Source: Deltaproteobacteria bacterium
GTDB lineage: Bacteria > Desulfobacterota > DSM-4660 > Desulfatiglandales > HGW-15
Reading direction: 5' to 3'
NCBI GenBank assembly: GCA_016926135.1
Contig: JAFGPH010000011.1
Location: forward strand, 1 to 6,027
DNA length: 6,027 bases
Each line of letters opens with the position of its first letter. The stretch's first letter is position 1. Below the pieces are notes generated by a model. It saw only the letters and a program-made list of their open reading frames with translations. It was not told where the DNA came from and did no database searches. The translations under genes and the position numbers were made by a program. Shown in pieces: positions 1-5,995 of the stretch.

Positions 1-635
1 CAGCAGGGGACCTCCATGTCCAGGATCGTGACCGACTGGATGTCCGCCTCCCGGAAGATGTCCCTGAATTTCTCGACGTAGGTCTCCACATCGTCGAACT
101 TCGGGCACCCCAGCATAACGGCCTTGCCTTTCAGGAACTCCCGGTGAAAATCGGGACAGGCCACAGCGGTGCAGTCCGCCGCCACGAGAAGATGTGCCCT
201 CTTGAGGAACGGGGCCTTGGGGGGAACCAGCCGGATCTGCACGGGCCAGTGCGAAAGCTCCGAACCCGAGGCTTCCAGGCGGCGGGGTTCACTGGCCGTT
301 TCGCAGGGGCCGGTCCTTGAGAGGATCTGGATATGGCTGGAGGGGCATCCGCAGGCCATAGGGGTTTCCTCTGCGGCAGAGGTGTTCTCTGTTTTTTCCA
401 GATGGATCTCCACGGCCTTCTCGTCGAACTCCTCCGCCACCCTTTCCTCGATGGAGAGCGCCCCCTGCGGGCATTCTCCGAGGCAGGCCCCCAGCCCGTC
501 ACAGAACTTCTCCGACAATACCCTGGCCTTTCCATCCACAATGGCTATGGCGCCCTCCGCGCAGGACGGGACACACTGACCGCACCCGTCGCAGAGCTCT
601 TCGTCGATTCGAATGATCTTTCTGCTCACTTTCAT
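1..635 (-). CDS. 4Fe-4S ferredoxin-type protein, third gene of hcp operon (3' end cut by window)
   Basis: I translated this frame by hand: an uninterrupted minus-strand reading frame starts at ATG 635 and runs off the left edge after about 211 codons. Near the N-terminus is a textbook 4Fe-4S motif, C15-X2-C18-X2-C21-X3-C25 (CDGCGQCVPSC). A second motif at C45, C51 and C55 (CDGLGACLGEC) has Leu48 where the second cysteine of a classical cluster should be. A variable segment (about 65-95) leads to a CGCPSS cluster (C95, C97) and C111. A C-terminal domain carries C155, C160, C177 (LGCPKFDD) and C211 (MEVPC) at the edge. It resembles the '4Fe-4S binding protein' family often found beside hcp in anaerobes. 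The likely role is cytoplasmic electron transfer, perhaps to Hcp (inference). The start overlaps the preceding stop by one base (TGATG), and GGAGGG lies about 8 nt upstream, so translation is probably coupled. The ORF is real despite its missing stop. The partner is not proven. Confidence 0.9.
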   Translation of the reverse strand, partial: MKVSRKIIRIDEELCDGCGQCVPSCAEGAIAIVDGKARVLSEKFCDGLGACLGECPQGALSIEERVAEEFDEKAVEIHLEKTENTSAAEETPMACGCPSSHIQILSRTGPCETASEPRRLEASGSELSHWPVQIRLVPPKAPFLKRAHLLVAADCTAVACPDFHREFLKGKAVMLGCPKFDDVETYVEKFRDIFREADIQSVTILDMEVPC

Positions 636-1369
636 CACAAACTCCCTCCCAGCACCTGCCTTGCCGTTTCCCGTCCGGTTTCGGTGAGAAATGCTTTTTT
701 CAGTATAGAGGCCAGCCTTTCCTCCGGGATGGGGGCCTCCGTCGCGCCCTCTTCCAGATTCACCAGGCTGTCCGCATCGTAGACACACTTGAAATTGACA
801 GTCTCCTCGGGTCGAGGGTGGTGGTGGTGTGCGACGATGTCGCACACCTCCTCGATCAGGCCTTCCCGCGCCCCGAGTCTCGTGAGGATCTCCCTCGCCA
901 CAGGCGGGCCTTCCTCCTCCTGGTACCGGGCGGCGCTGCTCTGGTGCTTCCGCTCGGCTTCCTTGATGCCGATGTCGTGGAGATAGGCCGCCGACAGGAT
1001 GACGGCCAGGTTCCCGCCTTCCTGCCTGCCGATCTTCTCCGCATACCGGGCCACGCGGCTTGCGTGGCCGATGCGTTTGAAGTCGTTCCTGAAATAGCGC
1101 TTCATCTCCACGGCCACCCGGTCCTTGAGGAGGTCCTCCTTCTGGCCGATCAGCTCCGGAGGGAGGTTCCCGATACACTGCTCCGCATACTGGCAGTAGG
1201 AGGCGCACCCGAAGTCCATTCCGGGGTTGAGGAACCGGTGCCCGCATTGGGTGCAGCGCCTGGTGGTGTCATCCTTGAAGAACTCCACCTCGGCCCCGCA
1301 CTTGGGGCATTTGGCCTCGAAGATGGCCCCCGGCTTCCAGTAGCGGCTGTCCTGTCCTGGGCATTTCAT
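635..1369 (-). CDS. HD (HDIG) domain protein with N-terminal zinc ribbon
   Basis: The 244-residue protein begins with a zinc-ribbon-like module: C21-X2-C24 (CPKC) and C39-X2-C42 (CTQC). Next is a second cysteine motif, C55-X3-C59-X5-C65 (CASYCQYAEQC), whose ligand is unknown to me. From about residue 85 it is an HD-superfamily phosphohydrolase domain: H102 (IGHASRV), the H131-D132-I133-G134 motif, a run H181-H184 and D198/D200 (YDADSLVNL). These are the usual metal ligands, so it should be an active metal-dependent phosphohydrolase or phosphodiesterase. The substrate (nucleotide, cyclic nucleotide or other) cannot be read from sequence. No signal peptide or membrane segment is visible, so it is probably cytoplasmic. 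It sits 56 bp after hcp and overlaps the ferredoxin gene by one base, which suggests one operon. A modest AAAGGA Shine-Dalgarno lies 9 nt before the ATG. Family assignment is firm, function is not. Confidence 0.9.
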   Translation of the reverse strand: MKCPGQDSRYWKPGAIFEAKCPKCGAEVEFFKDDTTRRCTQCGHRFLNPGMDFGCASYCQYAEQCIGNLPPELIGQKEDLLKDRVAVEMKRYFRNDFKRIGHASRVARYAEKIGRQEGGNLAVILSAAYLHDIGIKEAERKHQSSAARYQEEEGPPVAREILTRLGAREGLIEEVCDIVAHHHHPRPEETVNFKCVYDADSLVNLEEGATEAPIPEERLASILKKAFLTETGRETARQVLGGSL

Positions 1370-1390
1370 GGTCTTTTGTCCTTTGTCTTC

Positions 1391-1421
1391 TTCTGACTAC
1401 TGACTTCTGTATTCTGACTAC
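1391..1421. repeat. Short degenerate direct repeats in the hcp-HD gene gap
   Basis: The 10-mer TTCTGACTAC occurs exactly at 1391-1400 and 1412-1421 (plus strand). Between them lies a degenerate copy, TGACTTCTGTA. The adjoining stretch 1371-1387 is also low-complexity, reading GACAAAG and GACAAAAGAC on the coding strand, and it supplies the HD gene's ribosome-binding site. The whole 56-bp gap between hcp and the HD gene is therefore built of short repeated words. It is not a hairpin and has no terminator character, so readthrough from hcp is expected. Confidence 0.6.
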
Positions 1422-1425
1422 TTCT

Positions 1426-3054
1426 TTATCCCAATATCGCCTTCAAATCCGCATCCGGCGTGCTGATGGGCATGATGTTAAAGTTCTTCACCAGCACGTC
1501 CAGCACGTTGGGCGTGATGAACGCCGGCAGGCTGGGCCCCAGGCGGATGTTCTTGATCCCAAGGTAGAGAAGGGTGCAGAGAATGGCGCACGCCTTCTGC
1601 TCGTACCAGGAAAGGATCATGGAAAGAGGCAACTGGTTCACATCCACATTGAAGGCCTTGGAAAGGGCCACGGCGATCTGGATGGCCGAGTAGGCGTCGT
1701 TACACTGGCCGATGTCCAGCAGCCTGGGAATGCCGCCGATATCCCCAAGGTCCTTGTCGAAGAAACGGAATTTCCCGCAGGCCAGGGTGAGCACCACGCA
1801 GTCCTTGGGCACTTTTTCCACGAACTCGGTGTAGTAGTTCCTCCCAGGCTTTGCGCCGTCGCATCCGGCAACGAGGAAGAAATGCTTGATGGCCCCACTC
1901 TTCACCGCCTCGATCACGGTGCCGGCAACACCCATGACGGTGTTTCGACCGAAGCCGCAGGTGACATTCTTTCCGTTCACATCTTCCTGGAAGCCCGGCA
2001 TCGCGAGGGCCTTCTGAATCACGGGCGTGAAGTCCTTGTCGGCAATGTGGGTCACGCCGGGCCAGCCGACCAGCCCCGTGGTGAAGATGTTGTCCTTGTA
2101 GGAATCCTGGGGTTTCTGGATGCAGTTGGTGGTCATCAGGATCGGGCCGGGGAACTGGCTGAACTCCTTGAGCTGGTTCTGCCAGGCAGTGCCGTAGTGG
2201 CCGTAAAAGTGGGGATACTTCTTCAGGCCCGGATACGCATGGGTCGGCAGCATTTCGCCGTGGGTGTATACGTTGATCCCCTTCCCCTCACTCTGCTTCA
2301 GGATGGCCTCCAGGTCCTTCAGGTCGTGACCCGAAACCAGGATGGCCTTGCCCTTTTTGGCGCCCAGGGGGACCTTGGTGGGTACGGGGTGGCCGTAGGT
2401 TCCCGTGTTGGCCGCATCCAGCAGTTCCATGGCCCTCAGATTGATCTCCCCGCTCTTGAGCACCAGCCCCACCCAATCGTTCAAGCCGAGTTCCTTGTTC
2501 AGCATTGCAGCCAGGCCCTCGTGGATAAAGGCGTAAACCTTGTCATCCTCCTGACCCAGGATCTGGGCATGGTCAGCATAGGCCGCGATCCCCTTGATGC
2601 TGAAAAGTGCCGTGTGCTGCAAAGAGAGGATATCCGGATTGATGCCGGGGTCGGACTTGAGGCCCGCGCCTTCGGCCTGCTTCGCCAATCCGTCCAGGGT
2701 GCTCTCCGGCTTGAAGGTGGCAGGACCCTCCGGAAAGTCCGCCTTTCCGCCCGCCGCCTTCACCTTGGCCTTCAGCCTGTCCCTCAGCTCCACGGCGCGG
2801 TGGATCCTGGGCACGAATCTCTGGGGGTCGAAATCCACATTGGTGAGCGTCGAAAAGGCCCCCTGCGCGGTGAAGACATTCGCCTCCTTCTCGCTCACTC
2901 CTACCTTGCGTCCCTCCACTGCAACGAGCGAGAGCCCTTTCAGGGCGTAGATCAGAAGATCCTGCAGGCCAGCTACGTCAGGCTGTTTCCCGCACACACC
3001 GATCTTGGTGCATCCTTCTCCCTTGGCCGTCTGCTCACACTGGTAACAAAACAT
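1426..3054 (-). CDS. hcp: Hybrid cluster protein (class I Hcp; 'hydroxylamine reductase')
   Basis: The 542-residue protein is full length for a strict-anaerobe Hcp. It starts with C3-X2-C6-X8-C15-X5-C21, the class I motif for the proximal 4Fe-4S cluster. All eight ligands of the Fe-S-O hybrid cluster known from Desulfovibrio structures can be placed: H243 (SGHDL), E267 (HGEML), C311 (TTNC), C398 (VAGCDGAK, the persulfide-type cysteine), C426 (LACGKF), C451 (IGQCND), E485 and K487 (WYEQKA). Hcp is a cytoplasmic enzyme. Hydroxylamine reduction was its first assigned activity, but high-affinity NO reduction and protein S-nitrosylation are now considered its physiological roles. An excellent AAGGAGG lies 6 nt before the ATG. 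The stop is TAA at 1428-1426. It is the first gene of a probable operon with the HD protein and the ferredoxin-type protein. The 205-bp upstream region carries a CRP/FNR-type palindrome. No residue is missing and identification is secure. Confidence 0.98.
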   Translation of the reverse strand: MFCYQCEQTAKGEGCTKIGVCGKQPDVAGLQDLLIYALKGLSLVAVEGRKVGVSEKEANVFTAQGAFSTLTNVDFDPQRFVPRIHRAVELRDRLKAKVKAAGGKADFPEGPATFKPESTLDGLAKQAEGAGLKSDPGINPDILSLQHTALFSIKGIAAYADHAQILGQEDDKVYAFIHEGLAAMLNKELGLNDWVGLVLKSGEINLRAMELLDAANTGTYGHPVPTKVPLGAKKGKAILVSGHDLKDLEAILKQSEGKGINVYTHGEMLPTHAYPGLKKYPHFYGHYGTAWQNQLKEFSQFPGPILMTTNCIQKPQDSYKDNIFTTGLVGWPGVTHIADKDFTPVIQKALAMPGFQEDVNGKNVTCGFGRNTVMGVAGTVIEAVKSGAIKHFFLVAGCDGAKPGRNYYTEFVEKVPKDCVVLTLACGKFRFFDKDLGDIGGIPRLLDIGQCNDAYSAIQIAVALSKAFNVDVNQLPLSMILSWYEQKACAILCTLLYLGIKNIRLGPSLPAFITPNVLDVLVKNFNIMPISTPDADLKAILG

Positions 3055-3086
3055 GTTCTGCCTCCTTCTCTTTTTAGGGTTGATAA

Positions 3087-3105
3087 AGCCCGGCGAACCC
3101 CGGCT
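3087..3105 (-). other. Hairpin in the predicted hcp 5' leader
   Basis: On the coding strand AGCCGG pairs with CCGGGCT, with one bulged G and a 6-nt loop (GGTTCG), giving a six-pair G+C-rich stem. It lies about 32 nt before the hcp start and leaves the AAGGAGG ribosome-binding site free. No T-run follows, so it is not an intrinsic terminator. It may simply stabilise the leader. Confidence 0.35.
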
Positions 3106-3119
3106 CTGTTCCTATTGTT

Positions 3120-3132
3120 GAAGGGGAGTGTA
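3120..3132 (-). promoter_or_regulatory. Predicted -10 element and start point of the hcp promoter
   Basis: The coding strand reads TACACT at 3132-3127, a 4/6 match to TATAAT. Taking it as -12 to -7 puts +1 at about 3120 and gives a leader of about 66 nt. The bases 17 bp upstream (AGGCGC, 3155-3150) bear no resemblance to a -35 box, which fits an activator-dependent promoter. The placement rests largely on its spacing to the palindrome at 3153-3170. Confidence 0.5.
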
Positions 3133-3152
3133 CCCGACGTACGCGTTTCGCG

Positions 3153-3170
3153 CCTTGACCTAAGTCAAGG
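3153..3170. promoter_or_regulatory. CRP/FNR-family operator palindrome upstream of hcp (HcpR/Dnr-like)
   Basis: CCTTGACCTAAGTCAAGG has perfect 7-bp arms (CCTTGAC and GTCAAGG) around a 4-bp spacer. The core TTGAC-N4-GTCAA has the layout of FNR-family sites (FNR itself prefers TTGAT-N4-ATCAA). In sulfate reducers hcp is known to be controlled by HcpR, a CRP/FNR-family NO-responsive regulator, so HcpR or a Dnr-like relative is the best candidate. The centre falls at -41.5 from the predicted start, the standard class II activator position. No regulator gene is in the window, so which protein binds is inference. Confidence 0.75.
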
Positions 3171-3178
3171 GGACAAGA

Positions 3179-3194
3179 TTTTTCGAATTTTTTT
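3179..3194 (-). promoter_or_regulatory. Phased A-tracts upstream of the hcp operator (UP-element-like)
   Basis: The coding strand carries A7 (3194-3188) and A5 (3183-3179), centred 10 bp apart and separated by TTCG. In a G+C-rich window this is the only such A/T patch. It lies at about -60 to -75 from the predicted start, where the RNA polymerase alpha subunit could touch DNA upstream of a class II activator. Intrinsic bending is also possible. Confidence 0.35.
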
Positions 3195-3210
3195 GTTACC
3201 TCCAGGCGAA

Positions 3211-3262
3211 TGAGGGGCGAAAGGGTCGTGAAGCGGGGCGCGATATCGGCGCCTTCCCCTCA
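3211..3262 (-). terminator. Stem-loop around the copA stop, no U-tract
   Basis: TGAGGGG on the coding strand (3262-3256) begins with the copA TGA stop and pairs with CCCCTCA (3217-3211), a perfect 7-bp stem. Four further pairs (AAGG/CCTT) are possible across a 3-nt bulge. A competing inner hairpin, GGCGC with GCGCC and a 7-nt loop, spans 3253-3237. No T-run follows, so this is not a classical intrinsic terminator. It could protect the 3' end or act with Rho, or leave partial readthrough into hcp. Confidence 0.35.
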
Positions 3263-5704
3263 AATTTTCGTCCTCGACAGCATCAGGCTGTTCGTCACCA
3301 CCGTGATGCTGCTTATGGCCATGGCGAGGGCTGCCAGGATGGGATGCAGCTCCCGCAGAAAGGAAGGGAACATCTCAAACGGATAGAGCACGCCCGCCGC
3401 AACAGGGATGAGCGCCACATTGTAAAAGAAGGCCCAGAAAAGATTCTGCCGGACGGTCCTCATGGTGGCCCTGCTGAGGCGGATGGCCCTGGCCACCCCC
3501 GTGAGCTGGCCGCTTGCCAGAACCACGTCTCCGGTCTCGATCGCTATGTCCGTGCCGGTGCCGATGGCCAGTCCGACATCCGCCTGGGCCAGGGCCGGGG
3601 CGTCGTTGATGCCGTCCCCGACCATGCCCACCTTCCTCCCCGCCTGCTGGAGTTCCCTGATCTTCGCGGCTTTGTCCTCGGGCAGGACCTCGGCGATCAC
3701 CTCCCCAATCCCGACCTGAGATGCAATGGTTTGCGCGGTCTGCCGGTTGTCCCCTGTGAGCATCGCCACCTGCAGGCCTTCCGCATGCAACTCGCGAATC
3801 GCTTCTCCCGCCTCCGGCTTCAACCGGTCCGCCTGCGCGATCAGACCCACCGGGTTCTGATCCGCCGCCACCACCATGACGGTTTTTCCCTGATCCTGCA
3901 GGGATTGAATGGGTTTTTCCAGGGAGGCAAGCGAAAGACCCATCTCCGAAAACCAGCCCGGTCTTCCTACCATGACCTCCTGTCCCCCGATCCCGGCCCG
4001 GACCCCTTGCCCCTTGCTCGCCCGGAAGGATTCCGTCGGAAGGAGTGCGATTCCCCTTGCCTCCGCCTCCTCTACGATGGCCCGTCCCAGGGGGTGTTCC
4101 GATCCCCTTTCCGCGGAGGCGGCCAGCCGCAGCAGTTCTTCGCCGGTCGCGGAAGAGGCTTCGGGAACCCACAGGTCCGTGACGGACGGTTTTCCCATGG
4201 TGACGGTCCCGGTCTTGTCGAGCACGATGGTGTCCAGCCTTGTGGCCAGTTCCAGGGCCTCACTGTTCTTGAAGAGCACCCCCTTCTCCGCACCTTTTCC
4301 TGTCCCGGCCATGATGGCCGTGGGCGTGGCAAGCCCCAGGGCGCAGGGACAGGCAATCACCAGCACAGCCACCAGGCGCACCATGGCCGGCACGAAATCG
4401 CCGCCCACGGCCCACCAGAGCAAGAAAACCACCAGGGCCGCCCCGATGATGCCGGGGACAAAAACCCCGGCCACCCTGTCGGCCAGGGCCTGCACAGGGG
4501 CCTTGCTGCCCTGGGCCTCCTGCACCATCCGGATGATCCGGGCCAGGGCCGTGTCTTTTCCCACCTTGGTCGCCTCAATCCGAAGCAGGCCTTCGCCGTT
4601 GATGGTGCCTGCGGCAACACCCTGCCCGGGTCTCTTGTCCAGGGGCATGGGCTCGCCGGTCAGCATGGATTCATCCACGCTGGATTCCCCTTCCCGCACC
4701 ACGCCGTCCACGGGAATCGCCTCGCCGGGCCGCACGATCACTTGGTCGCCTACCTTCACCCGGGAGAGCGGAACCGCGGACTCCTTCCCCTCCACCAGGA
4801 TGACCGCCGTCTTGGGACGAAGTCCCATCAGTTTCCGGATGGCCCGTCCCGTGCGGCCCTTGGTCCTGGACTCCAGCATCTTGCCGAGTTTGATGAGGGT
4901 GATGATCACGGCCGAGGTCTCGAAATAAACGTGGGCGCCGAAGCCCGGTGCCAGCAGGAGGAAGAGAGAATAGATGTAAGCCACCGAGGAACCCATGGCC
5001 ACCAGCACGTCCATGTTGGCGCTCCGGTTCCTGAGGCTCTTCCACCCGCCGGTGTAGTAGTCCCACCCGGTGTAAAACTGCACGGGGGTCGCCAGGGCCA
5101 GAAACAACCAGTTGACCCAAGGGGCGTGACTCCAAGAACCCAGGAGAGCGAAGTCCCTCCCCATGCTGAGCAGAAAGAGGGGAAGTGCGAACGCCGCACC
5201 CACCAGGAACTTCCGGGTCTGATTGCGCACCTCCGCCCGTCGCGCTGCAAGCTCCGCGTCTTCCCCCTCCAGGGCCTCCTCGGGCAGGACCGCCCCGTAC
5301 CCGGCCTTTTCGATGGCGTCGACCAGATCCTCCAGGGTCGCCAGACCCGGAACGTACTCCACGTTTGCCCGCTCCGTGGCGAAATTCACCGCAGCCTTGA
5401 CCACGCCGGGCACCTTCTTGCCCAGGGCCCGCTCGACGGCCAGGGCGCAGTTGGCGCAGGTCATGCCGGTCACGGGGATCTCCACGCTCGCCCTAGCCAG
5501 ACCATACCCTGCGGCCTCGATGGCTCCCATGATATCCTTGAGTGCAGCCTCCTGCGGATCATAGGTCACCGTGGCCTGTTCGGTGCCGAAATTGACGGTC
5601 GCCCCGGACACGCCTGCAACCTTTCCGAGCGCCCTCTCGATGTTCATGGCGCAGTTGGCGCAGGTCATGCCGGTAACCGGTATTGTGGCGGTGGAAGCAT
5701 TCAT
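3260..5704 (-). CDS. copA: Copper-exporting P1B-type ATPase CopA
   Basis: From the chosen ATG the protein has 814 residues, the usual length for a CopA with two metal-binding domains. Two N-terminal HMA domains carry GMTCANC (C15/C18 and C83/C86). Eight membrane segments lie at roughly 166-182, 196-214, 233-251, 258-277, 411-434, 440-464, 755-775 and 789-807. Segment 6 has CPC (452-454), segment 7 YN (761-762) and segment 8 M795-X2-SS, together the Cu+ (P1B-1) signature. Also present are LTGE (actuator), phosphorylated D496 in DKTGT, H537-P (SEHPLG) and GDGIND (696-701). It pumps Cu+ from cytoplasm across the inner membrane using ATP. A GTG at 5728 overlapping the copZ stop (GTGA) would add eight residues. 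I prefer ATG 5704 because GGGAGG lies 9 nt before it, whereas the GTG has no good Shine-Dalgarno. copZ is 20 bp upstream, so the two are surely co-transcribed. Confidence 0.97.
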   Translation of the reverse strand: MNASTATIPVTGMTCANCAMNIERALGKVAGVSGATVNFGTEQATVTYDPQEAALKDIMGAIEAAGYGLARASVEIPVTGMTCANCALAVERALGKKVPGVVKAAVNFATERANVEYVPGLATLEDLVDAIEKAGYGAVLPEEALEGEDAELAARRAEVRNQTRKFLVGAAFALPLFLLSMGRDFALLGSWSHAPWVNWLFLALATPVQFYTGWDYYTGGWKSLRNRSANMDVLVAMGSSVAYIYSLFLLLAPGFGAHVYFETSAVIITLIKLGKMLESRTKGRTGRAIRKLMGLRPKTAVILVEGKESAVPLSRVKVGDQVIVRPGEAIPVDGVVREGESSVDESMLTGEPMPLDKRPGQGVAAGTINGEGLLRIEATKVGKDTALARIIRMVQEAQGSKAPVQALADRVAGVFVPGIIGAALVVFLLWWAVGGDFVPAMVRLVAVLVIACPCALGLATPTAIMAGTGKGAEKGVLFKNSEALELATRLDTIVLDKTGTVTMGKPSVTDLWVPEASSATGEELLRLAASAERGSEHPLGRAIVEEAEARGIALLPTESFRASKGQGVRAGIGGQEVMVGRPGWFSEMGLSLASLEKPIQSLQDQGKTVMVVAADQNPVGLIAQADRLKPEAGEAIRELHAEGLQVAMLTGDNRQTAQTIASQVGIGEVIAEVLPEDKAAKIRELQQAGRKVGMVGDGINDAPALAQADVGLAIGTGTDIAIETGDVVLASGQLTGVARAIRLSRATMRTVRQNLFWAFFYNVALIPVAAGVLYPFEMFPSFLRELHPILAALAMAISSITVVTNSLMLSRTKI
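5444..5470 (-). repeat. 27-bp exact repeat, copy encoding the second HMA motif of CopA
   Basis: These 27 bases are identical to 5648-5674. Each copy encodes the T-G-M-T-C-A-N-C-A metal-binding loop of one HMA domain. The flanking codons have diverged. This points to internal domain duplication, with the core kept by selection or by gene conversion. Confidence 0.85.
5648..5674 (-). repeat. 27-bp exact repeat, copy encoding the first HMA motif of CopA
   Basis: Partner of the copy at 5444-5470, 204 bp (68 codons) away and in the same frame. Recombination between the copies would delete exactly one HMA domain without breaking the frame. Confidence 0.85.
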
Positions 5705-5722
5705 AGGAGGTTTCCTCCCTCG
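5705..5722 (-). promoter_or_regulatory. copA ribosome-binding site able to fold into a small hairpin
   Basis: The coding strand reads GAGGGAGGAAACCTCCT directly before the ATG. GGGAGG is the Shine-Dalgarno that supports the ATG start. GGAGG also pairs perfectly with CCTCC three bases later (5718-5706), so the site can be hidden in a 5-bp G+C-rich hairpin. A ribosome ending copZ at 5725 would disrupt it, which suggests translational coupling. Confidence 0.5.
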
Positions 5723-5724
5723 CT

Positions 5725-5931
5725 TCACCCGGCCGCCGGGTAGTTAATCTCCTGCAGCGTGGCCTTGATCTTGTCCAGGGTCGCAGGGGCGTCCCAGGTG
5801 ACGTTGATTTCCCTGGTCTTAGGGTCCCCATCCACCTGTGTGACACCCTGTAAGTCCGCAAGCTCCCTTTTGATGGTCATCACGCAATGCCCGCAACTGA
5901 TGTTGGGAATCGAGAATTTCTTGCTTTCCAT
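5725..5931 (-). CDS. copZ: Copper chaperone-like single HMA-domain protein (CopZ type)
   Basis: This 68-residue protein is essentially one heavy-metal-associated domain with a ferredoxin-like fold. The metal-binding loop is N10-I-S-C13-G-H-C16, so both cysteines are present. Ile replaces the Met usual before the first Cys motif, and His lies between the cysteines as in Bacillus-type CopZ. Such proteins bind Cu+ in the cytoplasm and pass it to the N-terminal domains or the entry site of CopA, which is encoded immediately downstream. GGGAGG lies 8 nt before the ATG. No signal peptide or extra domain is visible. Another soft metal or a mercury-type (MerP-like) role is less likely, because there is no export signal and the neighbour has P1B-1 copper residues. 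The symbol follows family and context. Confidence 0.93.
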   Translation of the reverse strand: MESKKFSIPNISCGHCVMTIKRELADLQGVTQVDGDPKTREINVTWDAPATLDKIKATLQEINYPAAG

Positions 5932-5957
5932 GGTATTTCCCTCCCTTCTTAATCTTC

Positions 5958-5989
5958 TTTACAGGTAAGGACCAACGGGGTCTTGTCAA
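5958..5989 (-). promoter_or_regulatory. Predicted copZ-copA promoter with long spacer and short dyad
   Basis: The coding strand has a perfect TTGACA at 5989-5984. No good -10 lies at 16-18 bp. The best candidate, TGTAAA (5963-5958, 4/6), is 20 bp away. The spacer holds GACC-N5-GGTC (5982-5970). Long spacers with an internal dyad mark promoters worked by MerR-family regulators such as CueR, but the arms here are short and unlike the classical CueR box. Confidence is high for the -35 box and low for the regulator type. Confidence 0.45.
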
Positions 5990-5995
5990 GGCGAG

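Noticed and set aside
131..541. 136-codon minus-strand frame inside the ferredoxin gene
   Set aside because: It is an out-of-frame shadow rich in R, S, P and W. The overlapping frame from 635 encodes the clear 4Fe-4S motif and is the real gene.
818..1396. 192-codon open frame on the plus strand
   Set aside because: It is antisense to the HD-domain gene, with no domain and no convincing ribosome-binding site.
1882..3213. 443-codon open frame on the plus strand
   Set aside because: It is antisense to hcp and crosses the hcp promoter region. It has no family signature, while the minus strand encodes a complete Hcp with all cluster ligands.
5725..5728. GTG at 5728 as the copA start
   Set aside because: The GTGA overlap is attractive, but there is no Shine-Dalgarno at a workable distance and it would add a non-homologous KRGRKPP stretch. 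ATG 5704 has a well-placed GGGAGG.
3344..5743. 799-codon open frame on the plus strand
   Set aside because: It lies opposite copA and copZ, shows no recognisable domain, and is rich in H, G, P and R as expected from the antisense of a G+C-rich gene. The minus-strand frame has every P1B-ATPase motif.
5958..5969. CopY box (TACA-N2-TGTA) at the copZ promoter
   Set aside because: Only TTAC-CT-GTAA is present. The required TACA and TGTA halves are not both there, so it does not match the CopY consensus.
5982..5990. CTTGTCAAG near the copZ promoter as a second HcpR/FNR-type site
   Set aside because: Its CCTTGAC half matches the hcp operator arm, but the second arm at the right 4-bp spacing is absent. 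The TTGACA is better read as a -35 box.
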